A stretch of DNA of 51,854 nucleotides from Gnetum montanum (lineage: Eukaryota; Streptophyta; Gnetopsida; Gnetales; Gnetaceae), in NCBI GenBank assembly GCA_015680685.1, contig MNCI01028447.1:1-51854 (forward strand), in the 5' to 3' direction. Below, in pieces: positions 1 through 12,210 of this stretch (positions are counted from its first letter, which is position 1; every line of letters begins with the position of its first letter). Under the pieces are notes generated by a model. The model searched no databases and was not told the origin of the DNA. It saw nothing but the letters and a program-made list of their open reading frames with translations. The position numbers and the translations under genes were made by a program.

Positions 1-553
1 ATGGAGATCTCTACTAGATGGATTCTAGAATCAACTAGACCTTGAGCTTGTGCAATAGCTTCTATTGAGTATGATATCTAAATGTCCTTGATTCTCATAA
101 TGGCTCCTACCTTTTGGTTGTTCTAAAAGAGATATGTCTCTCCCATGTACCACTCCCCACTAGAAGTGATAATTGGCCACATGAGAGAGTTTTGCAACTA
201 TGTCTTAACTTCAAGTGGAGCATGTTCTAAGAATGGCCCAAAGTTTAGTTCTTATAGAACTAAGCATTGGACATCAAGAGGCTTGATTGTATCAAGGCAA
301 ACTTATGTTAATGTCACCTCAAGTCTTAGTGCAAGCCCTAGTGCCTCTCCTCATTGAGATTGTTTAGTTACAACCTCTTCTTCAAGAATCTATTGGATAG
401 ATTCCACTTCAGGCTCCTATCAAAGAGGCCCTATTACATGAGTTTTTACTGCATACTCCTGGGCTTGTTCTTGCTACTTCCTTCTAGCTCTAGGTCATTT
501 GTCCTTTTTTGGGATGGTTCTCATTCCTATGATCATTTTAATCTTGGTGCAAT
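1..553 (-). pseudogene. E1 ORF3 (Athila env-position ORF), N-terminal part
   Basis: The reverse strand carries a decayed ORF homologous to the one at 20195-22878. Shared stretches include EEPEVES, EVTLT, a PIITS..EWY block, and the KDI-x-SYS(I/V)EAI block. The start codon position reads ATT at 553 instead of ATG, directly after an ATAG acceptor-like sequence. Several in-frame stops are present and the ORF runs off the left edge. In Athila elements this position (after integrase, before the 3' LTR) holds a third, sometimes env-like ORF. I see no signal peptide or membrane segment here. The EWY...EAI block resembles the 'putative plant transposon protein' domain, by recall only. Non-functional. 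Confidence 0.6.
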
Positions 554-867
554 CTATAATCACAACATGACCAAGGGTTAGCATTTAATGTGTAACTTGA
601 AACAATTGGGATATCTTATCTCTTTAGGAAATGTACACCTAGCTAAGTTATGATCATGGCTAATTTAATCCTCAATTATTATTTTACTCTTATTTTAATA
701 TTAATAAGTACTTTTAGGTTTACCAGAGTTTTTTGGAAGGGTTAAACTCTTAAAAATTAATGGTTTAATATTATTTTATTCATTAACCCTTTGGGAGAGT
801 TAGAAAAATTTTGAAAAATTTTTGTAAGAAACCTTAAGGTTTGTGACCCCAATGACTAAGAGCTTAC
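554..867 (-). other. Intron-like segment upstream of E1 ORF3
   Basis: On the minus strand a strong donor (GGAG|GTAAGC, at 867) is followed 314 nt later by an acceptor (GTGATTATAG, ending at 554) placed immediately before the ORF3 start. The same arrangement occurs in E2 at 19903-20194, although the sequence between has diverged strongly. Splicing is inferred, not shown. Confidence 0.45.
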
Positions 868-1013
868 CTCCGATAGCTACAGGTTTGAAGAATGGAGCAA
901 TTTGGACAAATGGTGTGAAAGTTATGGGTTCTAAAAGGTTTTGGGCTCTAAAAAATTACAAAATATGCCCTTACATTTTGAAGAAAATGACAAAAATTTC
1001 AAAATGTTAGGTT

Positions 1014-1075
1014 GTATTTATAAAATTTTTATGCTGCGTCAATGAGACCTAATTGATCAGGCCTCATTGATGCAG
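1014..1075 (-). promoter_or_regulatory. Internal promoter-like block of E1 (TATA plus 16-bp inverted repeat)
   Basis: TATAAATAC (minus strand, 1014-1022) lies about 150 nt upstream of the intron-like donor. Upstream of it is an imperfect inverted repeat, arms 1034-1049 and 1060-1075, 14 of 16 positions complementary, with a 10-nt spacer. Palindrome followed by TATA is the same order seen in the U3 of the LTRs in this window. E2 has a TATATATA run at the equivalent distance (about 19743-19757). Promoter activity is inference. Confidence 0.4.
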
Positions 1076-2548
1076 TTAGTGACCACCACTGACCAAGTTA
1101 AAATTTGAAAAATATAAGGAGTTTTTGAATAAAATTAGAGTTAAATGGAAGCCCAAAGAGCCAAGAACATGATGAAAATATTAGAAGAGGATTTTGAAGT
1201 TAAAAAATTAAGAAATGATTAGAGAATGAGATAGTATGAAGAAAAACACATTAAGGAGCACACAGTTAGATGCACGATGGAGCACACGAAAGATTTGATT
1301 GTAGTAACATCTAAGGGTAAGGAACTTAACTAACCAAACCATGAGATATGCAAGTGGGTGCTCCCCATAGTGGCACATGGCCTTTTTCCCTTGCATATCC
1401 TCAACTAAGGAGTTCGTGGACCCCATAGTTAATTAATGATTACGAAAAAGTTAAGGACCAGACCCAGAGAATCTATTTAAGAATTTCAACACATCAAAAT
1501 AAGACATTAAGCGAAAACATGGACAAACAATAGTGAGGTAAGTTATGGAGGCATTAATGGATGATAGAGAGTGTAATGGAGTTTCCAATCCTAGTCACAT
1601 GAAGTCCCTTGTGGAATTCATGGTTAAATGACTTAATAGAGTCCATCCTTAGTCTAGACCAAAACCAACCACATTCAATGACTTCACATCATCACACTAA
1701 GACCAAAGCAACCTTTTGAGACACAAGAATGCTCCCATAGATCAAACACTATTCCTTTTAGAGAAGAAAAGAGAAGTAGTACACAAGAAACGACCTTAGT
1801 TAGAGGGTACCTTCAAGCATGGGTAACATGTCTTTCTAGTCCCATAACTAGTGCTTGTAGCTTGTTTATTCTATCTAAGGGATGTGCTTTAAATTCCCAT
1901 CATTTTTTCAGGTACGAATTTTTTGGATGGGAACCACACCATGCAAAAACTTATTCAACTTCTTGTTATTGCTTGACATGGAATATTAGAAGATCCACGA
2001 AAAACACACTTGCACTTAAGATGGTAGAAGGTACAAAGAGCTTTGAATCCCTTTGAAGTTACATCCTTTTCAAAGCTTTGAATCCTTCCCAAGTCTTGAA
2101 ACTACCAAGGTCACAAGTTAGTTAAGGTTTTACTAATGAAAAGGGACCTCATGTTTCCAAAGCAAGGAAAACCATAGAGTTTGTAGAAGGGTGGATGACG
2201 TGAACTCACTGCCTATTCCATGAAAAAGAAACTTTTTCCTAGTTATCAATCATCAAAATTTAAAAATAGAAACTAAACATCAACAATCAAAAACATTAAG
2301 TAAAACCATCATTAGCAAATAGCTATAGCACCGCTGTGTCATATTAGCAATAAAGTAATTTTATTAGAAAACAAAAAAAATCATATCAAAATAAAGAAAA
2401 ATATAAAAAAATTGTAAAATATTCAAGAAAAATAAAACATAGTAATGATATTAGGAAACAAAAATTTGGAAAAATAACAAAGTGTAAAATAAAAAAGGTT
2501 TAAAAACAATGACAATGTAAAACAAAAAAATTAGGAAAAACTAAGGAA
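1076..2548 (-). other. E1 untranslated region between integrase and ORF3
   Basis: No ORF here has family resemblance. Pieces match the equivalent region of E2 (about 17350-18850, other strand) and of E3 (about 11080-12200), for example the segment around 1800-2000 with 11560-11720. Next to integrase (about 2340-2540) is an A-rich stretch on the plus strand, T-rich in the element's sense strand, which recurs at the same place in every element of this window. Confidence 0.6.
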
Positions 2549-5435
2549 CTAGTTTAAATGATTAGCACGGATAGCCATCTCCTCCATGATTGAGTTGAAA
2601 GGAGGAGATCCAAAAGATTGAGCAAGGTTGTCCATCCAAGGAGGCATTACTTCCACTGGCTTGCTTGGGTTCATGAAAAGGTTTGACTTATTGTGTGTTG
2701 ACCAACTACTTTTGTTTTGGCTCTCAGGTTTGTAGATCAACATTGCCCTAGAAGGAAAGGTTTCATAAGTGATATAAGGCCCTTCTCATAATGTTTGAAA
2801 CTTAGCTCGTTAAGGTACATGTGTGGGGTTCTAGTAGAGGACCTTGTCTCTAGGTTGAAATTTCACATTTCTTATCCTAAGGTCATGCCATTATTGACTA
2901 AATGCTTTGTGCACTTCATTCAAGGATAGGGATACCAATTAATTTTCATCTAGCACATTTAGGTTAATTAATCTTTCTTCTTGTGCTAGGTGAAGGTCAA
3001 GGTCCAAGTCATAGGCTATTGAAAGTGTATGAAGCTTCGATTGGATAGGTATAGTTGATAATTTTCTGTACACTAGATCATAGGGAGAGTAGCCTATAGG
3101 AAGTTTCCATGTTAAGCAGCATGCCCAAAGGGCATCATTTAGTTATGTGCTTTAGTCTCTCCTATATTTGCTAACAGTTTTCATCAAGATCTTTGTAATC
3201 TCCCTATTAGTAACTTCTGCTTGATTGTTGGCTTGTGGGTGGTAGGCTGTTGTTAGTTTATGTTTAACCCCTAAGCATTAAATAAGCTTGAAAAAGGTAG
3301 TGCCTATAAAATGAGTTCTGTTACCAAAAATTAGTGCATGCGATACTCAAAATATATTTAAAACATTTTGTTGTATAAATTACATAGTAGTAGATGATGT
3401 ACAGTCAATGACAGCTGCTACTTCTACCCATTTTGTGTAGTAATCAATGATGATGATTATGTACACATTTTAACATGGGTGTGATGGGATCCATGAAGTT
3501 GATGTCACAAATGTTGAAGGATTCTAGTGGTTGAATCCACTTTTGAGGCTTCTTCATTCGAGCAATCATTCCATCATCTTATTGACAATTTTTACAAGAG
3601 CGGACAAATTTGTGGACATCCCTGAAGATGGTTGGCCAATAATACCCTACCATTAGGATCTTAATGCCCATGTGTCTCCTAGCATAGTTGCCCCCACAAG
3701 GACCCTCATGAGTATCCTATAGAATGCACAATTAATCAACATAAAGTACACACCAACGAACTAGGCCATCAATGCACACCATATAAAGATGTCTATTGAT
3801 TTCCATGAAGCATTTGGCCTAATGAAGAAACTATTGTTTCTTCCTATAGTTCTGATCTTTCGAGTGAGTAGATAAGTGAGGATGCCATCATACCATTTTG
3901 GTTCATCAAGCAGTTGTTCATTTATTGCACCTATAAAGAGGATTTCATCAAGAAATTGATTAAAGAGAAGGGTCTCCTCCTCTTTGTCATCCCATTGCAA
4001 CCAAGACAATTGATCAACGACCAGATCCTCAATTTTCTTTTGATCTACCATTGTAAAATTGAACTTCTACAATATCACCAATCACCATATGATATGAGAG
4101 CTCACCATTGGCTTGTTCATGAGTAAGTGAATGGTACTGTGGTCAGTGTGCATAAACACTTTGTAACCAAGCACATAGTACTTGAACTTCTCTAGAGTGT
4201 ACACCATCGCCATTAGTTCTTTATCCATTGTGGTGTAATTCAACTATGCACCCAAAATACTTTGACTTGTGTAGTGGATATAATATGGATGTTTCTTATC
4301 ATCCAACTATGTAAGCACAACTCCCAAGGCATAATTTGATGCATTTATCATTATATTAAATGATCTAAACCAGTCAGGTGCTCATAGAATTGGAGTCTCT
4401 ACAAGATTTTTCTTGAGGCTTTGGGATGCATTTTTGTATTCCTTGGTTCATATGCATGGAGCATCTTTTTGTAAGCTTGACCAACAGTTTTAAGATCTTA
4501 GAGAAATTGTCTATAAAATTTTAGTAGTAGCCAATGTGTCCAAGGAATGACTAAACATCTTTAATAGTTTCTAGTTAGCTAGTTAATCCTTGGATGACCC
4601 TTATCTTTTTAGGATCCACCTCAATCTTTGCGTGAGAAATTCTATGCCCCAATACAATGTCCTTTTGGACCCTAAAATGGCTTTTCTACCAATTAAACTA
4701 AAGATTCGTCTCCACACATCTTTTAAGCACTTACTTAAGGTGGTCCAAGGCTTGCTCAAATGTGATATCATAGGTGGAGAAGTCATCCATGAAGACTTCC
4801 ACCTCATTACCAATTTGTTGCTAAAAAATGCTAGAGACCAAGCATTGGAATGTTAGAGGAGCATTACATAGACCAAAAGGCATCTTTTGATATGCAAAAC
4901 TCCACCAATAACTCATGAATGTTGTTTTGGCCTAATCCTCTAGCAAGATCTAGATTTGGTTATAGCTACTATAATCATCCATAAAGCTATAATAGCAATG
5001 CCCAGATATAGTGTTCAACACTTGATCCACAAATGGTAACAGAAAGTGATCTTTGAATGTTGTCATATTCAATAGCTAGAAGGTAATGTAGACCCACCAC
5101 TTGCCACCTTTCTTTAGCACAATCACGAGTGGGTTAACCCACTCACTATCCACAATGGGATAGATAAACCCCAACTTAAGGAGTTGTTTGATTTCCTCTT
5201 TGATGATCTACTTCAATTTGGGATTTAATCATCGTTGTGGCTACCTCTTTGGATTCATGGCTAGATCAATGTAGATATGATGCTAGCATATCCTAGGATT
5301 AATTGCTATGAGTTCAGGGTATAACCAAGCATAGGCTATTAGCCATTTGTTAACCACTCTTAACAGCATTTGTTTCTATTTAGGAGTAAGATTGACATTA
5401 ATGATTACTAGCTTAATGTCACGTGGAGACATTGG
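2549..5435 (-). pseudogene. E1 pol relic: RT, RNase H, integrase (Athila-type gypsy)
   Basis: Read on the minus strand from right to left: the PR-RT linker (about 5270-5430), RT with a KKGGKWW block, GLCNAP and FMDDFSTY (about 4780-4800), the ILGHRIS-like stretch, an RNase H relic (about 3800-4550), then integrase down to 2549. Integrase is inactivated: the first catalytic Asp reads Asn (INFMDP) and the second reads Gly (FGNRTH, normally a DN). The Glu context (QAEVTNREI) remains. Stops and frameshifts are scattered, mostly TAG/TAA where relatives have Gln or Trp. The C-terminal stretch ending at 2549 matches E2 at 17160-17340. Protease is missing: RT sequence is joined directly to gag sequence near 5436. 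Confidence 0.85.
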
Positions 5436-5624
5436 TTTCTAAATATAGTACCCATACAGATCTAGCTACATATAAGGGTACTACTACCTTGGTGGTGGCA
5501 TCCCCCATGACTATGGATGTTGCCACTACTGATACTACTCATACGGTTGTGGTGGAGCTTCATTTGGATAATAAGCCTATTGTTGTTGATGGAACTACCT
5601 TGGGTTATCCTATGGAGCTCCACC
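5436..5624 (-). pseudogene. E1 gag C-terminal fragment joined to RT
   Basis: Minus-strand sequence matching the proline/glutamine-rich gag tail of E6 (38417-38600) and E3 (about 13020-13200). In intact relatives protease lies between this region and RT, so about 1 kb has been deleted at about 5436. At about 5625 the homology flips to plus-strand gag of E2. Confidence 0.65.
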
Positions 5625-7420
5625 ATAGGTGGTGGGATAACAATTATAATCATAGAGACCGTTATGAACAAAGGGATGGCAGAGGACATCACAGGCATCA
5701 TCCAAATCATGACGATGAACCTCTACTAGCCACTCAAAATATGCTCAATGTTGCAAAGGCTATCAAAATTCCTACCAAGCATGTGAAAGATAGCCAAATT
5801 GAGTAGCTAGACATAAACAATATCCCTAGATTTGAGGGGGGATATAACTCAAATCCTCAAATGCATCTACAAGTCTTTCATGATGCCTATGGCTTACAAA
5901 ATATTGAAAATGATTAACAAAAGGTCAAGCTATTCCCTAGAACACTCATCAAGGAAGTAGAAAGTTGTTATCAATCTCTAGAACCAAAATCGATCTGTCA
6001 ATGGAGTTCAATGCTAGAACTATTTAATGACAAGTATCAAACGTACTCCAAAGTGTCGCATGTACAAAGGTAAAACCAAGGCTAAAAAAAAGGAAAACAT
6101 GAACCCTTGGATGCCGCTGTGGAAAAATATTATTTATTATTACACCAATGCCCTTACCATGGTTATTCTCAAAGGGAACAACTTCACCACATCATAAATG
6201 AGCTTCACTCAAAAACATGGAGGATCCTTGGGGTCTATGCCCAAGGAAGACTATCAAAATTAAGAGCTTATCAAATACAAAAGTTGATTGAGCAGGTAGC
6301 AAAAGAAGAAGAAGAGTTGAGAAAACATGAAAGTGTAGAAGAATATAATAGGGATTCTTCAATTAGGAAAAAGGAGATCCACTTTTGTGACAGTGAGGAG
6401 GAGTCACATCTTAATGAGGTGGTGCAATGAAAGACCTTACTAATCCAAAAATATATGTCTAAAATTTTGGCCAAGGTAGATAAAATGTGGGATTCATCGG
6501 ATGAAAAATTGCAAACTACTTTAAAAATCATAGAATAATCAAGAGAGTAGAGTAGTGATCATGACTACAGGAGGTGAAAAGAAGCTAAACATGCTTACCA
6601 AAGAGGAAAGGGTAAAGTTGCTACAATAGAAAAAGTTCTGGAGACTAAATCAAATAATGATGATGGGTGTGAAATCTGCCATTATGAACATCAAAAGGGA
6701 TGTTTCCATATTGTGTCACACTCATAGGAATTTGGAGTGTATGCTCTGAATCCAAAATGATTAAAAAGGAAAACACCTAGAAGATTGTCTTATCCTCAAG
6801 GCAATCCCAAGCAATTCCACTAATAATAACCTTATTATCCAAGTGGTACTCCACCACAATCATATGAGCAGTATCAATAGTGGCAGCAACCACAATCATG
6901 GGGGATGTCACCACCATGGTAGTAGTACCCTTACAGGAAGCAAGATCCATATGGGTACTATGTTTAATAACCCCTATCTCCACATGACTCTTCTAGTCAC
7001 ATATCTCCTTTCCAGCATCACTACCACCCTTCTAAATATTACTAAATTCATTCTCCAACTCCTAGAGGGGAACCTATATTCCATCCAAACCCTCCTCATG
7101 TGCCTACATCTATTCCTCCACCCTCAACACATCTACCACCTACTCCATTCATGTAGGGTGAGCTTCCAGCTCAACCACAATAGCGTAATCCTACAAGGGC
7201 TATTAATTCACAACCGGTTAATCAACTAAGTGGTTCAAAACCTACATCTCATAAAAAACCATTCTTCCAACCTAATAGTCCTCCTAATCCCTCACAAACT
7301 CATGCAGCTAGTCACCCTACTCCTTATTCATCCTCTATAAATCATCAAATCAAGAGCACTTCAAACCAAATGCCTCCCAAGATCCACACTGTTATGTTAA
7401 CACATGTTGTATCTGACTAG
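5625..7420 (+). pseudogene. E2 gag relic
   Basis: The 5' LTR, PBS and gag N-terminus are missing; homology starts in the basic His/Asp-rich segment before the DEPLL block. The capsid-like part (about 5720-6430) has IPRFEGGYN, the YYLLLHQCPYHG motif of retrotransposon gag, and the VYAQGRLSKLR stretch. A compact zinc knuckle (CEICHYEHQKGC, about 6670-6706) follows, then a long Pro/Gln/Tyr-rich tail (about 6760-7380). The same order is seen in E3, E5 and E6. At least ten stops are present, many TAG in place of CAG. It would form the particle core in a live element. Confidence 0.85.
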
Positions 7421-7990
7421 ATCCGGGCTGGCAACCTTCCTAGAAAATTAGCCGATCCTAGAAGTCCCCTTATATATTTGTAGATTGCTAGAAATGAACC
7501 ATGCAAAGCTATTTTGGATTTAGGTTCTGATGCTTATTTTATTTCTCATGAAATGTATATTGCCTAGAACCTGTTGCCTCTCAAGAAGAGAAATATCAAA
7601 TTAGAATTAGTAGACTAGTCCATCACTATTTCATAAGAATTGGTCAAAGATGTTATGACCACTATTTATGGATGGTATTATCCTACTGATTTCCTAGTAA
7701 TTAAAGTTGAGAACTACCAAGGAGATTTTCTAATCATTATGGGAAGGATATGACCAAGTACTATTGATGTAAGAATGGGCATCAGAGATCTTTCCCTAAA
7801 AATTTTCAAGGAAAATGTATTTGGAAATATCGAGAAGAAATGAGTTCAATGCATCACATGTAATGATATAAGGTGCAACTACATGTAGAAACTCTAGTCT
7901 GTTAAAAGAACATTCATTTCCTCATGTAGGAAATGTGCAAATGAGGCAGATATTCAAAGGTGACATACGTAGTAGCCACAAAACAAGAGG
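7421..7990 (+). pseudogene. E2 protease relic (retropepsin-like)
   Basis: Aspartic protease domain after gag. The active-site triad region reads ILDLGSDAYFIS, whereas E6 keeps LLDSGSGVNLIS; the residue after the catalytic Asp is changed but Asp is kept. Flanking blocks NLPRKLADPRS and TIYGWYYPTDFLVI align with E6. It contains several stops and would be inactive. Confidence 0.8.
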
Positions 7991-9561
7991 GCACCTAGTG
8001 GCTGATAGTTGATTCTAAGAGTAGCAAAATTTGCATGGAATCGACTAAGAGCCTAACATGCACCTATGTTGTAGGCATGGATAAAATGGAGCAAGTTCAT
8101 CATCAACTCTCTAATGACAAAAATGATGATGCTTAATAGGAAGACTTGGAAATCCCTAAAACTTTTAAACAAGAGCTGCTAGAGTTAAAACCTCTAACTA
8201 CTAGCCTCGAATATGCATATTTGAAAAATGGAAAGGTAGTTATAATTAATGCTAAACTTGCTCTTAAACAAAAAGAGAAATTATTGAAAGTCGTTAACAA
8301 ATGGCCAACAATATTTGCTTGGTCATATCCTAAACTCCCTAGGATTGATACATAGATATGCTAGCACTGTATATATACCAATATGGCCATGAAGCTAAGG
8401 AAGCAGCCATAGGGATGGTTGAACCCTAAATTAAAGCAAATCATTAAGGAGGAAATAGAATAACTCCTCAATGCAGTGTTTATCTATCCTATTGTGGACA
8501 ATAAGTGGGTTAGTCCACTCATGATTGTGTCAAAGAAAGGTGGCAAGTGATGGATTTGTATTGATTTCAAATTGTTGAACATGGCAACATTCCAAGATCA
8601 CTTTCCATTGCCATTTGTCAATCAAGTGTTGGACACCATTTCTAGACATTGCTATTATAACTTTCTAAATGGTTGTAGTGGCAATAACCAAATTCAGATT
8701 ACACTAGAGGATTAGGCCAAAACTATATTCATGAGTCCCTAGGGGACTTTTACATATTGAAAGATTTCTTTTCGTCTATGCAATGCTCCTGCCACATTCC
8801 AATGCTTGGTCTTGAGCATCTTTCAGCAGCAAATTGGTAGTAGGGAGGAAGTCCTCATGGATGACTTTTCCACTTATGGCACTACATTCAAGCAAGCCTT
8901 GACCGCCTTAAGCAAGTATTAAAAAGATGTGTGGAGACAAACCTGCGGCTCACTTGGAAAAAGAGCAATCTAATGGTCCAAGAGGGCATAGTATTGGGGC
9001 ACAAAATCTCACAAGGAGAAATCAAGGTACATCCATTGCGCAAGCTATAGCATTGTGGGTGCATAGCTCAATTACACCACAACAAAAAAAAAGTGATGGA
9101 AATGGTGTATGCTTCAGAAAAGTTTGGGCACTATGTTCTTGGGTACAAACTATTTGTACATACTAATTACAATTCCATTCTCTTCTTGATAAACAAGCCA
9201 ACAATGAGCCCCCATGTCATACGATGGCTAGTAATCTTGTAAGAATTCGATCTTACGATGGTAGATTAAAAGGAAACTAAGAACATGGTTGCCAACCATC
9301 TCTCTTAGTTAAGATGGAATAACAAAGAGGAGGAGAGCCCACTCACTGATCAATTTCCTAATGGACTCCTTTTTGTTGACGTAATTAATGACCAAGTGCT
9401 TGTAGAACCAAAATCATATGATGACATCCACGTTTATCTTCTTACTCAAAAGATGCCACAAGATTTGGACCACAAGAAGAAATAATAGTTTCTTCATCAA
9501 GCAAAGCATTTCATGGAAATCAATGAACACCTTTATAAGGTATGCACTGATGGCCTGGTTC
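7991..9561 (+). pseudogene. E2 reverse transcriptase and RNase H relic
   Basis: A linker is followed by RT from about 8150: NKWPTIFAWSYPKLP, then KQIIKEEIE, a KKGGK block, FPLPFVNQVLDTI, LCNAPATFQ and LMDDFSTYG (about 8854-8880). That last motif replaces YxDD and is typical of Athila. A frameshift follows RT near 8900. RNase H remains as AYSIVGA..LNYTT and the VIRWL/NMVANHLS blocks (9030-9320). Coding homology continues to the E3 target duplication at 9562 and resumes at 16145. Confidence 0.85.
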
Positions 9562-9566
9562 ATTGG
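9562..9566. repeat. Target site duplication of E3, left (ATTGG)
   Basis: ATTGG at 9562-9566 is repeated exactly at 16140-16144, flanking the TGATG...CATCA ends of E3. E2 pol homology is continuous across the pair. Confidence 0.93.
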
Positions 9567-10347
9567 TGATGAGTGGCGAGGTACCCCTACACTCAACCAT
9601 ACGAATACGAGCGTTACATGCATGATCCAGTCGAACTCCAAGGACTAAGTGCTTACGTGCCTTATGGAACACTTAAGGTTAATCAATCATTGTCTTCCCA
9701 GACTTACTTGTATTGTCACGGTTGTATGGTTAAGTAAGTCTGAGGTACATGATTTTTATAACTTTTATCTTTTTATCACCTATGCTAAGAGATGAAAGGG
9801 TGAAGAGACTAAGTAACTAACGTTCACTAACTAAGCTTTAATCGTCCGAGCATCAGTATCCATTCCCACTTACCGTACACACCCTGAACCAGTGCAACGC
9901 TACTAGGATTACCAAACACTATTCATTATTGGGTTACCAAGTGTAGCACACGTGCTTGAAGTGGTCGTACTGAATACACTTAACTAAGAGTTGAGGGTTG
10001 AGAGAGATTAATTATCTAAGAAAGCATTTAAGCATTTAACATTAATTAAATCTTAATTAGCTTAGTCCATGCACTGCAAGGTTTATCAGAAAGTTCATCT
10101 TTATTTCTGTACACAAATGTGTGCTTAGGTACAATTTGCTTAAATAAAGATCCGTTCACTTTGAGACTCCTACTGCGGGCACATGGAAATTATTCTATCT
10201 CTGGAATGGTAAAATTGCCAAAGTTTAGCTAAGGGTTTAGATCTAGATGGAGAAACAAGGGAAAGCTACCTCTTATTTATAGAACTAGCAATGGGCTGCA
10301 ATATCAAATACGCGATATCGCAGCCCATGCGATATCGTGTCCCATCA
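9567..10347 (-). repeat. E3 3' LTR
   Basis: 781 bp, begins TGATGAGTGG and ends CCCATCA on the plus strand. It contains the palindromic GATATC array (10295-10340), a TATA box (TATAAATAAG on the minus strand, about 10273-10282) and the AATAAA hairpin (10097-10151). Confidence 0.93.
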
Positions 10348-10360
10348 TACCCCCATGACT
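10348..10360 (-). promoter_or_regulatory. E3 polypurine tract
   Basis: On the minus strand CAGTCATGGGGGTA abuts the LTR terminus TGATGG. The same GGGGGTA|TGATG junction is seen at 23031-23041, 27827-27840, 41890-41899 and 46698. It would prime plus-strand DNA synthesis. Confidence 0.85.
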
Positions 10361-12210
10361 GAATGAAAACTTGTCCTCAAGTTCCTTACAAAATATTGGG
10401 AAGGTATGGGATTATTAACTTGAGTGAAACTAATGGTGAATGGGATGGCATGTGAATGGATCATCATTATAAAACATAGAAAAATTTAGTGTTCATGACA
10501 ACAAGAGTGAACACTATACATATTTGACATCCAGCCTTATTTGACAGCTAGGAGAGAAGAGAAAAGAGAAGGGAGAGAGAAAAGAAGAAAGAAGAAGTCT
10601 ATTGCTGCTAACGCCAAGATTGCATCTTTCATTTTCCATCCATAAGTGAGCCATCAATCTTGTTCCTTGCGTAACTACTTTAGCACCAATCCATTCCAAG
10701 TGTTTTCTCCAGATCCCATTCGTTGGTGTATGATTTCCATCTGCACACACAACACAGTCTTATATTAGCAAGGGTAAATGAATCATAATTCAATTGATAC
10801 CTTGCTTCGGTGTAAGGTTCATTGGCTAAGTTGTGCTATGGCTGATACAGATCTGAAGATATAATACTGGTGACTACTCGAGGTGTAGGGGTTAGGAGAA
10901 AATCAAAAAAATTGGACTAGGACCCCCATGACTGAGAGCAAACCTCCGGTAGCAATAGAATGAAAAAATGTAAGGAATAAGAAAGATGGAGAAAAAGAAA
11001 CAACGATCACGCCAATAAAATGGATGTCAAAGATGGAAATGAACAAAATAATTGGTGATTGTAGAAATTTTTAAAGAAAATAAATTAATGGATACACCAA
11101 ATAGGAATGCTAATGGGTCCTCCCCAAAATAGGCTCATGCCCTTAATGCCCTGACAATCCTACATTCAAAGAGTCCATAGGCTCTAGGAATGTCCTTTGG
11201 AGACAAGAGTTAAAGTCTTAATCACAAGAATTTACCAACAAGAAAACAATGCATCAACCAAAATATGGACTACTGATACAACTAGCAATGAGGTAATAAA
11301 TGGGGAAAGAAGGATGGAAAGAAGAGAATGGAATGGAGTCTTAAGAACAAGGTGGTGTACAGCCCCTTGTGTATTAATGGTTAATGTGACTTAGTAGATC
11401 CCATTCCAAATCTAGCCTCAAACAAACCATATTCAGTGACTTCACATTAATATAGTCGGCCCATCCATCCACTTGAAGTAAGAAGAATTCCTTCACCAAC
11501 GAGCCACCATCATTCTGACGAAGCGAAAGAGGAGAAAGTAGGAAGCAAGAAGGGCCTTAGTTAGAGGGAACATGTTTATTTTAGTTCCATAACCAGTGCT
11601 TGTAGTCCAAATGATTATTTCTTCTAAGGGGTGTTCTTTTTATTCTCATTGTTTATTTTTAATTTTTTTTGTGTTTTTGCATGAGAACCACACCATGCAA
11701 AGATAGAATATTTTTATTTGCTTAGCTTCCCGATAATGTGGCAATGTCAGAATGGTAAGAAAACTCAAGAAGAAAACATCCAAGCACCTAAGAGAACGGC
11801 CAGCACAAGTGCATCAAATCCTCTTGAAGTCACACCCTTTTTAATCCTTGAGTCCTTCCTTAGTTTGAGAAATACCCAGTCACCGATTCGTTGATAATTC
11901 TTATTATTGAGAAAGGAGACTGTACATTTCCAAGCCAAGAGAGACAATAGAATTTTATGGATGTATGGATGAAGTGGACTCATTGCCTGCTATATTAAAA
12001 GAACCATACCTTAGTATCAACATCATAAACTAAAAGTAAAAACCAAACATTAGCAATCAATGGAATACAGTTCATATCATCTTCGGAGCACTTATTAAGT
12101 GATGAATCAAACAAAGTAATCAAACACACAAAGAAATGAAAAAGTATAAATGATGTCGTAAAACAAAAATAAGAAAAGTTAAAGAAATTTGTAAAAAAAA
12201 AATCATGGAT
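10361..12210 (-). other. E3 untranslated region with ORF3 leader relic
   Basis: No pol homology. A donor-like GGAG|GTTTGC (at 10943) and an acceptor GTGTGTGCAG directly before an ATG at 10740 mirror the ORF3 leader of E1 and E2. The ORF after that ATG closes after about 21 codons (MEIIHQRMGSGEN...), so ORF3 is essentially absent. Segments match E1 (1800-2000 with 11560-11720). An A-rich stretch lies at about 12100-12200 beside the protease relic. Confidence 0.6.

Noticed and set aside
1208-1426. A 72-residue minus-strand frame in the E1 untranslated region.
   Set aside because: No match to the equivalent regions of E2 or E3 as protein, and no motif.
5423-5806. A 127-residue plus-strand open frame.
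   Set aside because: It crosses the E1/E2 junction; its first half is antisense to gag and only its end is true E2 gag.
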